This document shows positions 9,181 to 17,427 of a stretch of 64,000 bases of DNA, one piece after another. The stretch's first letter is position 1. The number at the start of each line of letters is the position of its first letter. The stretch lies in contig NC_015276.1 in NCBI RefSeq assembly GCF_000192865.1, positions 1,550,001 through 1,614,000 on the forward strand, read 5' to 3'. The position numbers and the translations under genes were made by a program. The stretch comes from Marinomonas mediterranea MMB-1. Its GTDB lineage: Bacteria; Pseudomonadota; Gammaproteobacteria; Pseudomonadales; Marinomonadaceae. The notes under the pieces are model-generated. The model was not told the origin of the DNA. It ran no database searches and worked only from the letters and a program-made list of their open reading frames with translations.

Positions 9181-10063
9181 GCCCAAAATCGGAGTCATTG
9201 GTACTCCGGGAAAATGGTCAACAGAAGTATTGGCTGAACGTTTAAAAGAACGTACTGGATACAGCCTCGTTATTGACATGAAGGATGTTGAGCTTCGATT
9301 GGATACCAATCAATTAATGTATAAGGATGTCGACCTTGCTCAATTGGATGGGCTGATTGTAAAGAAAATAAGCGAAGTGTATTCGCCGGCAACCGAAGAT
9401 CGTATTCATATGTTGTCTCATATGGAAAATCTGGGCATTAAAATATTTAGCCCAGCCCAAAGTATGGGTAAGCTGATTAATCGACTAAGTGGCACGTTGG
9501 CATTGCAAGCAGGCAATGTTCCTATGCCAAAAACACGTATTACCGAGAGTGAAGAGCAGGCGTTTGCTAGCGTTCGAGAGTTTGGCTCCGCTATTTTAAA
9601 GCCGCTTTACTCAACGAAAGCGCGTGGCATGGAAATTCTGACAGAGAATGACTCCGACGAGAGCGTCAAGGCAACCTTGGCGGCATACCGCAAAGCGAAT
9701 TCCATCTTCTACATTCAACAAACCGTAGAGCTGGATGGTCGTGATCTAGGAATGGTGTTCCTAGGTGGTGAATACCTATGTACCTATGCTCGTGTTGGAA
9801 ATAAAGACTCTTGGAACACCACAATTAACAGTGGCGGGAAGTACGAGCTGTTTGAGCCAACGCCTGAACTGATTGAACTAGGACGCCAAGCTCAAGGCTG
9901 CTTTAACTTAAGCTTTACGACTGTAGACATTGCCTTAACGAACCAAGGCCCTGTTGTGTTTGAGGTGTCTGCTTTCGGTGGGTTTAAAGGTGCGCTCGAA
10001 GGGTGTGGTATTGATGCTGCGGCAGCGTATGCAGATTACGTACTGGAAGAGGTCGCTAAATAA
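9173..10063 (+). CDS. ATP-grasp ligase, GAK-system type (RimK-related)
   Basis: A 296-aa RimK/glutamate-ligase-like ATP-grasp enzyme. Visible features are a pre-ATP-grasp alpha/beta part, a nucleotide-binding lysine in SAILKPLYSTKARGMEIL, and acidic metal ligands near VDIALTNQGPVVFEVSAFGG. It should join a carboxylate to an amine through an acyl-phosphate. The start is TTG at 9173 with AAGGAG 7 bases upstream, overlapping the previous gene by 8 bases. The stop (TAA) overlaps the ATG of the next gene by one base. Members of this subfamily were computationally defined next to HprK-related kinases ('grasp and kinase'); the acceptor substrate is not known. Confidence 0.85.
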   Translation: MNKPKIGVIGTPGKWSTEVLAERLKERTGYSLVIDMKDVELRLDTNQLMYKDVDLAQLDGLIVKKISEVYSPATEDRIHMLSHMENLGIKIFSPAQSMGKLINRLSGTLALQAGNVPMPKTRITESEEQAFASVREFGSAILKPLYSTKARGMEILTENDSDESVKATLAAYRKANSIFYIQQTVELDGRDLGMVFLGGEYLCTYARVGNKDSWNTTINSGGKYELFEPTPELIELGRQAQGCFNLSFTTVDIALTNQGPVVFEVSAFGGFKGALEGCGIDAAAAYADYVLEEVAK

Positions 10064-11253
10064 TGGGAACGACACAAAATAAAATGAATGAGTCGACGCA
10101 ATCTCCTAATTATTTATTCACTGAGGATAGCTTAGCGGAAACACTGTCAGCGTGTCGTTTCCATGTGAACTTCGTATTTGGTGAACTTCAGGTTCAAGTG
10201 TTCAGTAATCACAATGCGCTATTGAAAGAGCTGACTGCCTACTACAAGAGCTACGCTAGTCCTCTTGATGACGCTTCTTCTAATACAGCAGACAACGCGT
10301 CAAATCACACGATGAACATTTATTTTGTTGAGCAAGATAATGTTGGTGATGATCTGGATTGGCTAGAAGTACCGCGAGAAGTGGGAAAAACAGGCAGAAA
10401 AGAAGGCTATCTTGATGTAGAAGATGGCCGTTGGATTAAAAAATTCAAAACGGGCATGTGCTTTTTGCAACGCAAAGCAAACCCAGTGGCCGTTGGTCGA
10501 TGCTCTGAAAACTTGGCCCAAATGGTAAACTTCATTAACAATCAGTTTTTGAACCACCACCTTCGTCAGGGGTTCATATTAGGACACGCGGCGGCGTTTT
10601 CTCGTGTTGATGCTAACGGTGTGGCAAAAGTAACCGCGATTGCAGCAGGGTCAGGTGGCGGCAAATCGACCACCATGTTGCGCTGCCTTGAAGACAGTTC
10701 AAATCTTTTCTTAACGAACGATCGAATACTCTTCGAAAAGAAAACGCTTGATGATCAAACGCCCAAAACTCAAGCGGTCGGTCTTGCGAAACTTCCAAGA
10801 GTCAATCCTGGTACGTTATTGTATTCAGAACGTCTGCGTCACATTTTACCTGAGGCGCGTCAGAAAGCCCTTTTAGACATGCCGCAATCTGAGCTTTGGT
10901 CTCTCGAAGAGAAATACGATGTTCAGATCGAAGACGAGTATGGCAAAGACCGCGTCGCTTTAGTGGGCGAGCTTTGCCATTTAATTATGTTAGACTGGTC
11001 ACTCAATTCAGACGAATCCACACGCCTTGAATTGGTTGACTTAACGAAAGAGCCAACCCAAATCGAAGGGCTACGTAAACGTCCAGGGCCATTCTATCAA
11101 GATGAGACTGGCAAATTTGCAGACCTCGATGTGATGGATTCAACTGAAACGTATTGCACAGAACTGAGTAACGTCAATGTGTATCGGTTAACCGGAAAGA
11201 TTGATTTTGATCGGGCGTTTGAACTGATCAATGGGTTACAGAAGGCTCAGTAA
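10063..11253 (+). CDS. HprK-related kinase B (GAK system)
   Basis: A 396-aa protein with a C-terminal HPr-kinase-like P-loop fold. Walker A is GSGGGKST at ~200, in an extended context IAAGSGGGKSTTMLRCLE, and the Asp/Arg-rich loop FLTNDRILFE follows as in HprK. The N-terminal half is variable. HprK enzymes phosphorylate Ser46 of HPr, but no HPr or PTS gene is nearby, and related kinases in this family have unknown protein substrates. Its start overlaps the ATP-grasp stop by one base. A second ATG seven codons in is possible. Its substrate might be the amphi-Trp protein at the operon end; that is a guess. Confidence 0.85.
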   Translation: MGTTQNKMNESTQSPNYLFTEDSLAETLSACRFHVNFVFGELQVQVFSNHNALLKELTAYYKSYASPLDDASSNTADNASNHTMNIYFVEQDNVGDDLDWLEVPREVGKTGRKEGYLDVEDGRWIKKFKTGMCFLQRKANPVAVGRCSENLAQMVNFINNQFLNHHLRQGFILGHAAAFSRVDANGVAKVTAIAAGSGGGKSTTMLRCLEDSSNLFLTNDRILFEKKTLDDQTPKTQAVGLAKLPRVNPGTLLYSERLRHILPEARQKALLDMPQSELWSLEEKYDVQIEDEYGKDRVALVGELCHLIMLDWSLNSDESTRLELVDLTKEPTQIEGLRKRPGPFYQDETGKFADLDVMDSTETYCTELSNVNVYRLTGKIDFDRAFELINGLQKAQ

Positions 11254-11370
11254 ACAGTCTAAGAAATGGAGTGAATTTACCCACTTTTAGGGTAAGTTCA
11301 CTCATTGTTAAAAGCAACGCACTTATTTAAAAAGCAGTTATTTAAAACTCACGCATTAAAAAGTAAAGAT

Positions 11371-12105
11371 ATGAGCCAACGCAATATGACACGCTGCGCA
11401 TTGATTCGACACGGAGCCTACGAGCAGTTGAAAAACGTGCCTAGCGCTCTACAGCCATTTCCTCTCACTGAAGAGGGGAAGAACGAAGTTCGCCGTCAGG
11501 CATGCCAGTTTGGTGATTGGCTCAACGCGTCAGGCATGAAGCTGGATCCGAACGTCGATTCATCTAGCTTATTGCGAGCTTGGCAGACGGCCACCATTTA
11601 CATGGAAGAGCTAAAAGATTTCTTTGTTTCGACACCGACTCTGACAGGATACCCTGAGTTATGTGAGCGCAGTGTTGGCGCTGTCGCAAACCTAACGATT
11701 CCAGAGATAGAAAGGCTATTGGCGTTAGACCCTCGATTTGAAGTCCCCGCTGAAAACTGGAAATCGGACAGCTATTACAAACTGCCATTTGATGGCGCTG
11801 AGTCGCTTATTGAGGCGGGCGAGCGTGTCGCAAATCATATCTTACAATGGCAAAGTCGCGTCGATCACAGTGAAAACACTAGTGAATCTAAATTAAACGA
11901 ATCTGAATTAATTAAGTTGTTTATTGGCCACGGAGCGTCCATACGGCATGCAGCATTTCATATAAATGTCATAAACTTTTGCGATATTAAGCAGCTTAGT
12001 ATGTACTATGGGCATCCTGTGGTTTTGGAATTTGCCAATGATCAGCATCCGACCAAACTTTTCGGGGATTGGAAAAAGCGTCAGATCCAAGAAGTACCAG
12101 ATTGA
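11371..12105 (+). CDS. Histidine phosphatase (phosphoglycerate-mutase-like) in the GAK-type operon
   Basis: A 244-aa histidine phosphatase superfamily protein. The phospho-accepting RHG motif is ALIRHGAYEQ near the N-terminus and the second catalytic His is in FIGHGASIRHAAFH. The open frame extends upstream to 11305, but the extra residues are basic and non-conserved. I take the ATG at 11371; the ATG at 11386 is also possible. The ribosome site is weak. It lies ~120 bases after the HprK-like gene on the same strand and before a metallophosphatase, so the locus pairs two kinases with two phosphatases. It could reverse the phosphorylation made by the operon kinases. Confidence 0.82.
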   Translation: MSQRNMTRCALIRHGAYEQLKNVPSALQPFPLTEEGKNEVRRQACQFGDWLNASGMKLDPNVDSSSLLRAWQTATIYMEELKDFFVSTPTLTGYPELCERSVGAVANLTIPEIERLLALDPRFEVPAENWKSDSYYKLPFDGAESLIEAGERVANHILQWQSRVDHSENTSESKLNESELIKLFIGHGASIRHAAFHINVINFCDIKQLSMYYGHPVVLEFANDQHPTKLFGDWKKRQIQEVPD

Positions 12106-12135
12106 TCCTGCCCACTCTGAAAATATAGGTTAATA

Positions 12136-13467
12136 ATGCAAAATCCTCTACCCAAGGTCTCCAAACGTCCTCAGCACAAAGACATCATCGCCCGACTTCC
12201 AAAAAAATGGACGCCTTGGCCACATGATAAAAGCTCATGCAACGCCGCTGTTCGTGAACCGCACGAAGCACCCAATAATAAGTATTGGAAGAAGAAAGTC
12301 TACTGGCCTAAAAAGCCCGTTGTGTTCATCTCCGATCCTCATGCCGATGCAACGGCATTCGAAGCATCGTTGATTGGTGCGGGATTGGCAGAACGCCGAT
12401 CAAAAAAAGACGGCCTGTGCAAATACCGACTTACCAAAGTGGGCAAGAAAACAGAGATTATTATTGGTGGCGACTGTCTCGATAAAGGCCCCAGTAATCT
12501 TGACCTATTACGTAGCGTAAAACACCTCTATCGCCTCAAGGCAAACGTAACCCTATTGGCAGGCAATCATGACCTGCGACTACTCATGGGCTTGCTTGCA
12601 ATTGCACGTAAAAAAGACGTGGGTAACCAACACCTTTTCGTTCGTATGGGGAAAAAAGTTGTTCCTCTGTTTCGTGAAGTGTTCGATCAGTACCTTGATG
12701 GCAAAAAGTGGGATAAAAAAATTCCAGATGAAGACACGTGTCGTAAGAAGCTCTTTCCCGGTGATGAATGGTTTAATGAATTCCCGTTTCATGCCGCTGG
12801 CTTTCTAACGGCAGAGGGCATCGATCGAGAAGTGCGCAAGATGGAATCAAAATCTCACAGTTTTGAACAGCATTGCCGAGACGCAGGCTTAAGCCTTCGC
12901 CAAGTTTATGCCGCCTCTTTAGTATGTCAGAAACTGTTTCTACATAAAAAAGGCGAGTTTAACTGGTTCTATCGTAAAATGGAGTTGGTTGCTAAGCGTG
13001 GGTCTTTCTTATTTTTACACGCTGGACTAGACGATACCATGGGCGAACTGTTGCTTAAAAATGGCACCAAATACGCCAACAAAGCGTTCCATAAGAATCT
13101 ACAGCGCCGCGACTTATTTGGTTTCTACTACAGCTCTATTGCCAATACTTTCCGTACAAAATACCGTGATGCAGATTTACCTTTAACAGAGCGGGGTGTC
13201 ACTGCGATTCACCGAGCGGGTATAAAGGTCGTCGTGCAAGGCCATGTTAACCGAGATGAAGGTCAGCGAATCGCCATTAAAAAAGGCCTTGTTCATATTG
13301 AAGGCGATGTCACGCTAGATGAGCATTCGCGTCAACAAGAAGGCTTGGACAGCTATGGCATCGGTGCGACATTAATTGACAAGAAAAAAGGGGTTGTTGG
13401 TATCAGCTGTGATTACCCACTGGCGAAAGTACTACGACCAAAAGAACTTCATAATATTTACGCGTGA
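12136..13467 (+). CDS. Calcineurin-like metallophosphatase in the GAK-type operon
   Basis: A 443-aa dimetal phosphoesterase. The signature blocks are in order: FISDPHAD (DxH), IIGGDCLDKGPSN (GDxxD), LLAGNHDLRLL (GNHD), FLFLHAGLDD and VVQGHVNRDEGQ (GHxN). The ~45-residue basic N-terminus and a large insertion between GNHD and the HAGLD block make it longer than bis(5'-nucleosyl)-tetraphosphatase/PrpE-like protein phosphatases. It is likely a Ser/Thr-type protein or nucleotide phosphatase. It lies 30 bases after the histidine phosphatase and 6 before the amphi-Trp gene, so it is in the same transcript. Confidence 0.85.
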   Translation: MQNPLPKVSKRPQHKDIIARLPKKWTPWPHDKSSCNAAVREPHEAPNNKYWKKKVYWPKKPVVFISDPHADATAFEASLIGAGLAERRSKKDGLCKYRLTKVGKKTEIIIGGDCLDKGPSNLDLLRSVKHLYRLKANVTLLAGNHDLRLLMGLLAIARKKDVGNQHLFVRMGKKVVPLFREVFDQYLDGKKWDKKIPDEDTCRKKLFPGDEWFNEFPFHAAGFLTAEGIDREVRKMESKSHSFEQHCRDAGLSLRQVYAASLVCQKLFLHKKGEFNWFYRKMELVAKRGSFLFLHAGLDDTMGELLLKNGTKYANKAFHKNLQRRDLFGFYYSSIANTFRTKYRDADLPLTERGVTAIHRAGIKVVVQGHVNRDEGQRIAIKKGLVHIEGDVTLDEHSRQQEGLDSYGIGATLIDKKKGVVGISCDYPLAKVLRPKELHNIYA

Positions 13468-13473
13468 TGGACT

Positions 13474-13740
13474 ATGAAATCAAAAACTGAATTTAAGCAT
13501 GAAGCATTGCTCGACGCGAGCGACATCCAAGATGTATTGAAAGCTATCTCGAAAGGTGTAGGCAAAGGCAAACTCGAATTCAGTGATGACAAAGACGGCG
13601 AACTGACCTTGGAACCACAAGGTCTTTTGCGCTTGAAAGTAACGGCGTCTGAAGAAGATGATCGTCAGCAATTCGAGATCAAAGTACGTTGGGAAAAGAG
13701 CCCCAAAGCCATTAGCAAGACGCCGCCTAAGATTGCATAA
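13474..13740 (+). CDS. Amphi-Trp domain protein (GAK system partner)
   Basis: An 88-aa acidic/amphipathic protein. An N-terminal helical part (HEALLDASDIQDVLKAISKG) is followed by alternating strands that end in FEIKVRWEK. The near-terminal Trp after an alternating hydrophobic strand is the defining feature of the amphi-Trp family, which recurs beside HprK-related kinases and the GAK ATP-grasp enzyme. It is small and always associated, so it is a natural candidate for the modified carrier or substrate of the system; that role is inference. Last gene of the operon; a palindrome follows at 13798. Confidence 0.8.
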   Translation: MKSKTEFKHEALLDASDIQDVLKAISKGVGKGKLEFSDDKDGELTLEPQGLLRLKVTASEEDDRQQFEIKVRWEKSPKAISKTPPKIA

Positions 13741-13797
13741 TGCCTTTCACGGCGCGCACTAGTTCAAGCAAGGATTAATGTGCGCATAGAGTAGAGA

Positions 13798-13818
13798 GTT
13801 TAACAGCGGCTGTTAAAC
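13798..13818. terminator. Palindrome after the GAK-type operon
   Basis: A perfect 10-base inverted repeat (GTTTAACAGC / GCTGTTAAAC) with a single central base, followed by an AT-rich, T-containing stretch. It lies 58 bases past the amphi-Trp stop and 34 before the acetyltransferase start. It is either a terminator or an operator of the next gene. Confidence 0.4.
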
Positions 13819-13851
13819 GCTGCTTATAATTATTTTTCTATAGACCGATCC

Positions 13852-14379
13852 ATGAAGTTAGAACTGATTCAAGAAAAACACATTCTGCCTCTAGTGCAGA
13901 TTGCCTGTGACACTCGTATCTCAGATACCAGCGGTGTCCCTGAAAACTGCAATGAAAAAGACGTTACGGGTTGGATGAACACCAGCTTAACCGTGCCTAG
14001 CGCCGAAATGCACTTCGTTCTTTCAATAGACGACAGCGTTTGCGGATGCTGTATCCTTAAAAAAATAGATTGGGATAAACGCGAGGCTGAATTATCGTAT
14101 TGGCTAGGCGTCGATTACTGGGGAAAAGGGCTCGGCACGAAAGCCGCCAGATTGATGGCAGAAAACGCATTCAACATCCTTGGCTTCAAAAAACTCAATG
14201 CTCACTACCTAGAAATCGCTAATGCCCCTTCTGGTAAAATTCTACAAAAAATTGGCTTTGTCAAAGACGAAACACGAGCAGACTTAAAAGCAGAAGGACG
14301 CTTTCTACTGTGTGAAAACGACGTATGGACGTTCGTGACACTCAGTCGAGATACTTTCGGTCAAGACACTTTCAACTAA
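13852..14379 (+). CDS. GNAT family N-acetyltransferase (RimJ/RimL-like)
   Basis: A 175-aa protein with the acetyl-CoA-binding segment LSYWLGVDYWGKGLGTKAARLM (Q/RxxGxG/A position as KGLGTK) and the C-terminal motif NAPSGKILQKIGF typical of RimJ/RimL-type acetyltransferases that modify protein N-termini or small amines. No acceptor can be named. Ribosome site weak. It opens the accessory region of small same-strand genes. Confidence 0.8.
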   Translation: MKLELIQEKHILPLVQIACDTRISDTSGVPENCNEKDVTGWMNTSLTVPSAEMHFVLSIDDSVCGCCILKKIDWDKREAELSYWLGVDYWGKGLGTKAARLMAENAFNILGFKKLNAHYLEIANAPSGKILQKIGFVKDETRADLKAEGRFLLCENDVWTFVTLSRDTFGQDTFN

Positions 14380-14485
14380 GAAAGCAACGCTTAACACTGA
14401 TCACACCGCTGTCCGATAGATCAAGTACCTCTACTTTTTGAGAGGCAACGGAGGGCTGCTGTTAAATCACGAAAAAGGAAACATC

Positions 14486-14971
14486 ATGGGCAGCATGGAA
14501 ATGGAAAACTTACACGATTCATATAAATATTCGGGCTTTTGGATAAGAATGGTCGCGACGTTGATTGATTCAATATTGATGATGTTCATTACGATGCCGC
14601 TTCTCTATTCAATATACGGCGCTTCGTATTTTGATTCCTCTGCCGTGTTTCGCGGTGTGCCGGATCTCCTCATTAGTTATGTTTTCCCCATTTCCGTGAC
14701 GATCCTATTCTGGGTTTATAAGTCGGCAACGCCTGGGAAAATGGCCATGAAACTAAAAGTCGTTGACGCTAAAACAGGAAACCCACCGTCTATTCAACAA
14801 TCAATCATCCGATATGTTGGCTACTTTATTGCCTTTATCCCTCTGTTTTTAGGGGTTATATGGATTGCATGGGACCGTAAGAAGCAAGGCTGGCACGATA
14901 AAATGGCGGGTACCCTTGTTGTTCGCGCTCAGAATAACGTTGTGGAAGACGTGGATTTCTCAGAAGCCTAG
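14486..14971 (+). CDS. RDD family membrane protein
   Basis: A 161-aa protein with the RDD architecture: a first helix with the family Arg and Asp (FWIRMVATLIDSILMMF), a second helix (VFPISVTILFWVYK), the PGKMAMKLKVVD loop and a last helix before WDRKKQGWHDKMAGT. RDD proteins are small membrane proteins, some implicated in Na+/H+ antiport or as stress-related accessory proteins. An AAGGA site before the ATG at 14486 fixes the start; the open frame to 14438 lacks one. Confidence 0.85.
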   Translation: MGSMEMENLHDSYKYSGFWIRMVATLIDSILMMFITMPLLYSIYGASYFDSSAVFRGVPDLLISYVFPISVTILFWVYKSATPGKMAMKLKVVDAKTGNPPSIQQSIIRYVGYFIAFIPLFLGVIWIAWDRKKQGWHDKMAGTLVVRAQNNVVEDVDFSEA

Positions 14972-14988
14972 CTTTCGGCGTTTAGCTT

Positions 14989-15273
14989 TTGAAGCGCAGC
15001 GCTAGTGTCGTTGCAACATTTACAGAAACCTATGCCTTGTACTGTGGTGGTAAAATTGGCTTGATTCAAGAATTCTATGTTTCTGCCACACAGCGCTCCT
15101 TAGGCGTGGGAGATAGGTTGTTAAATCAAGTCAAAGAACATGGCATCCAACATCGTTGGTCTTACATTGAATTATGCACCCCACCATTGCCCGAATTTGA
15201 CAAAACACTCTCTTTTTACCAGCTGAATGGACTGAAACCAGTCGGCGGTCGAAAAATGAGAGTGTCACTTTAA
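14989..15273 (+). pseudogene. Truncated GNAT acetyltransferase (C-terminal half)
   Basis: The ~94 codons match only the acetyl-CoA-binding and C-terminal half of a GNAT enzyme (GLIQEFYVSATQRSLGVGDRLL, then TLSFYQLNGLKPVGG). The N-terminal strands are missing and the frame opens with a TTG without a ribosome site, right after the RDD gene. A start-region deletion is the simplest reading. Confidence 0.6.
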
Positions 15274-15589
15274 TAGTAATTTCTATCAATAAACTCTAAG
15301 CGACTGCGATGGCTTGAACGAGCTTTAAACTATTTTTGAGGTGAATGAAATTCACTTTCTTACTTCGTCTACCATGCTTTTTGAAAGTGTATTAGTATCG
15401 AGGATATAGTGAATGGATGGCCGAAATAAGGTGTTATCGCGATAAATATATAGATGTATGCCTATCCACATGGCACGGTTTTTATATAAAGCTGAAATCC
15501 TATTTAGATCAGAGTGTTAGAGGTTGGGTGAAAATCATGCCTGTGCGGCTGGGTATGACTATTAATAAAATGTTAGGTGAATGGAAAAC
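15274..15589. other. Non-coding stretch ending in a cassette-type GTTAGGT site
   Basis: No gene is recognised. The last bases carry GTTAGGT (15572-15578), which fits the GTTRRRY integron recombination-site core. It lies within 12 bases of the next start codon, as in gene cassettes. Confidence 0.4.
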
Positions 15590-16045
15590 ATGAGTATCGA
15601 AATAATCATCGCTTTATATCAAGAAGACTATCTAACTGATAAAGAAGTTATTGATTGGGCAGATGATAAAATTCTGAAAGAGGAAGAACCTTTCGATTAC
15701 TTGTATATGCTTTCTTTGAAAGGCCCAAGGCACTGCTTATCATTGCCTTCAACTGACTTCCCAATTGCAAAGCAGCTCACTTATTCAGAGCGTTTTGCAC
15801 TGAGAGCAACAAAGTTAAACCTAGAGTCAGAAGAAGACTGCGATCACTTTAGGGAGTGGGTTGCTTCTGCAAGCTTAGGAGAAGATCTAAGTCTTCCAGA
15901 AGTCATGTTCGGTTATCATATCGACGAAGACTTTTATTGTACTGATAACCACTCTGGTGGATTAAAGTACTTCAAAGAAGAAATGCCAAACTTAATAGAT
16001 AAAACAAAAAATTTAGCTGAGGCTCTATGGTCAAAAATCGCTTAA
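15590..16045 (+). CDS. Hypothetical protein (cassette-like gene 1)
   Basis: A 151-aa acidic protein I do not recognise. It starts SIEIIIALYQEDYLTDKEVIDWADDKI and looks cytoplasmic and helical. It resembles small cytoplasmic proteins of the immunity-protein type, but no toxin is adjacent. An AGGTGA site fits the ATG at 15590 better than the ATG at 15581. Its stop codon is embedded in GCTTAAC (fits RYYYAAC), the start of an attC-like structure, and a GTTAGGT site lies just upstream. Both ends therefore look like those of an integron cassette. Confidence 0.65.
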   Translation: MSIEIIIALYQEDYLTDKEVIDWADDKILKEEEPFDYLYMLSLKGPRHCLSLPSTDFPIAKQLTYSERFALRATKLNLESEEDCDHFREWVASASLGEDLSLPEVMFGYHIDEDFYCTDNHSGGLKYFKEEMPNLIDKTKNLAEALWSKIA

Positions 16046-16152
16046 CAAGTTTGTGCACAGGACTTAATTTCGATTACATCTTTTGCCATTGCTTCGCAAT
16101 TGTACTGCAAAAGGCTCCACTCCAATCAAGCCTGTGGCAATGGCGTAGATTG
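16040..16152 (+). repeat. attC-like recombination site 1
   Basis: It begins with GCTTAAC at the stop codon of cassette gene 1. The outer arms pair as CACAGG-A-CTT against AAGCCTGTG, leaving one unpaired A, which is the hallmark of attC arms. An inner TTTTGC/GCAAAA stem forms the variable terminal structure. The right core is degenerate (GTAGAT instead of GTTAGAT). Confidence 0.5.
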
Positions 16153-16163
16153 GCTTGTAGATC

Positions 16164-16655
16164 ATGACTCTATTGACAAGCATTCTTATATTTGTAATTA
16201 CGTTTATAAAGAGCATATTTGACCTCTTTGTTTCCCCCTATCTATTCAAGAACGAACTAAGTTGTAAAACTACTATTGAAGCGGCGGAGAAAAAGAGGGC
16301 GCTGGAATCTAAATCAACGACGGCTGTATTCGTTATGGTCGCAATAGTAAGTGGTATTAATCTTTGGGGGACGGCAGTGAGCACTACAGAAAGCGATGTC
16401 AAAAATTTACAAGATAGAGTGGCAAAGATAGAGAAGCTTTTATATCCACCAGATGGTTCACCTGATATTACCGCTCAATTAGAGGAAGTAATCGACAGCA
16501 TAGAAATGCTGGAGAAAGAAATCATTACGCTCTCATCAAGCAAAGCTGAAAAGACGGATCTTGATAAAGTGGTAAAAATACTGGCGCAGCTGCAGCCTGT
16601 TCTCGAGTCTTTAAAATCAAAATCTATTGTGAGAACTATGGAAGCAGAGAGGTGA
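16164..16655 (+). CDS. Hypothetical membrane protein with coiled coil (cassette-like gene 2)
   Basis: A 163-aa protein. The first ~25 residues form one transmembrane helix and ~52-72 a second (STTAVFVMVAIVSGINLW). The rest is a charged coiled coil with Leu/Ile heptads (VKNLQDRVAKIEKLL, then IDSIEMLEKEIITLSS). Topology suggests a short hairpin anchor carrying a long cytoplasmic or periplasmic coil. Function unknown. It is bracketed by the two attC-like structures, consistent with a gene cassette. Confidence 0.6.
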   Translation: MTLLTSILIFVITFIKSIFDLFVSPYLFKNELSCKTTIEAAEKKRALESKSTTAVFVMVAIVSGINLWGTAVSTTESDVKNLQDRVAKIEKLLYPPDGSPDITAQLEEVIDSIEMLEKEIITLSSSKAEKTDLDKVVKILAQLQPVLESLKSKSIVRTMEAER

Positions 16656-16659
16656 AGTG

Positions 16660-16746
16660 CCAACCTAATCAGTCGGTCAAGCTCGCTCCCTGCGTTCGCT
16701 GGGACCTCCGCTTCGCTATGGCCCCTTACTCAAATCGTTAGCTATA
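16660..16746 (+). repeat. attC-like recombination site 2
   Basis: After the cassette gene 2 stop, an imperfect inverted repeat runs from CCAACCTAATCAG through GGTCAAG, an inner hairpin (GCTCCCTGCGTTCGCTGGGA) and GGCCCCTTACTC to TCGTTAGC. The GTTAGC end core and the CAAG/CTTAC arm pairing are typical of cassette recombination sites; the left core is degenerate. The next start codon follows 10 bases later. Confidence 0.55.
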
Positions 16747-16754
16747 CGAAAAAC

Positions 16755-17078
16755 ATGGATATTCGTAAATTTGAACCAATCCCGACCCGACCGTGTAAGT
16801 ATTGCTTGGCTTTGCAGGAGGATTCGGTCTTTGCCGACTTTGATGTAGACCCAAATGGCTGCCTTTACTTGGTACGAATATCTTTTGATGGTTATGGCTG
16901 TTGCGAACCACAGACTGAAATTAAAGAAATGGACGTTGTAAGTTCAGAGATTTTAAAAGCCTGTATAGAAAATAATAGTTTTCAATCGCCTGAAATCATA
17001 AGCATACTGAGAAAGTATTTTCGTGAGAATAGGTTTGCTTTGTGGGAAGAGGCTCTGGTAGAGCATGAGCTTATTTAA
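16755..17078 (+). CDS. Hypothetical protein (cassette-like gene 3)
   Basis: A 107-aa acidic protein with an N-terminal RPCKYC and a C-rich middle (GYGCCEP), possibly metal-binding. I do not recognise the family. It starts directly after the GTTAGC core of attC-like site 2 and has no ribosome site of its own, as many cassette genes do. After its stop no attC-like hairpin is visible: a RAYT remnant begins 50 bases on and may have removed it. Confidence 0.55.
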   Translation: MDIRKFEPIPTRPCKYCLALQEDSVFADFDVDPNGCLYLVRISFDGYGCCEPQTEIKEMDVVSSEILKACIENNSFQSPEIISILRKYFRENRFALWEEALVEHELI

Positions 17079-17127
17079 AGGTATGAGTGTGGTCACAGCT
17101 AAAAAGTCAAAGCATTCGGACTTGGCA

Positions 17128-17413
17128 AAGTTTATCTGAGACAACCATTCGAATTGACGGCGTATATCTTTAACTATATAAATAACCAGTATCTTTTATT
17201 TGGAAAAAGGAATTTTCGTATGCCGCGCCCGCGAAGTCAACAGGTTAGCTTATCTGACACCCCTTACTACCATTGTATTTCGAGATGTGTCCGCCGCGCT
17301 TTTCTTTGTGGAGAAGATGTCGTCACGGGCAAAAGCTTCGAACATCGTCGTGGCTGGATCGAAAACCGTCTTTTATTTCTAGCTCAAATTCTATGTAGTG
17401 GGCGCCTTGCATG
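17128..17413 (+). mobile_element. RAYT-derived element, internally deleted copy
   Basis: It shares ~260 bases with the start of the long RAYT copy at 20592 (same leader, same first ~55 codons MPRPRSQQVSLSDTPYYHC...). It then jumps to the last ~26 bases of that copy (ATTCTATGTAGTGGG...CTTGC). It is thus a deletion derivative that keeps both ends but no catalytic HxH or Tyr motif. The REP-associated tyrosine transposase family (Y1_Tnp) mobilises REP-type hairpins. It lies directly before the DUF4132 gene, in direct orientation with the long copy. Confidence 0.7.
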
Positions 17414-17427
17414 ATTTATCTCCTAAT

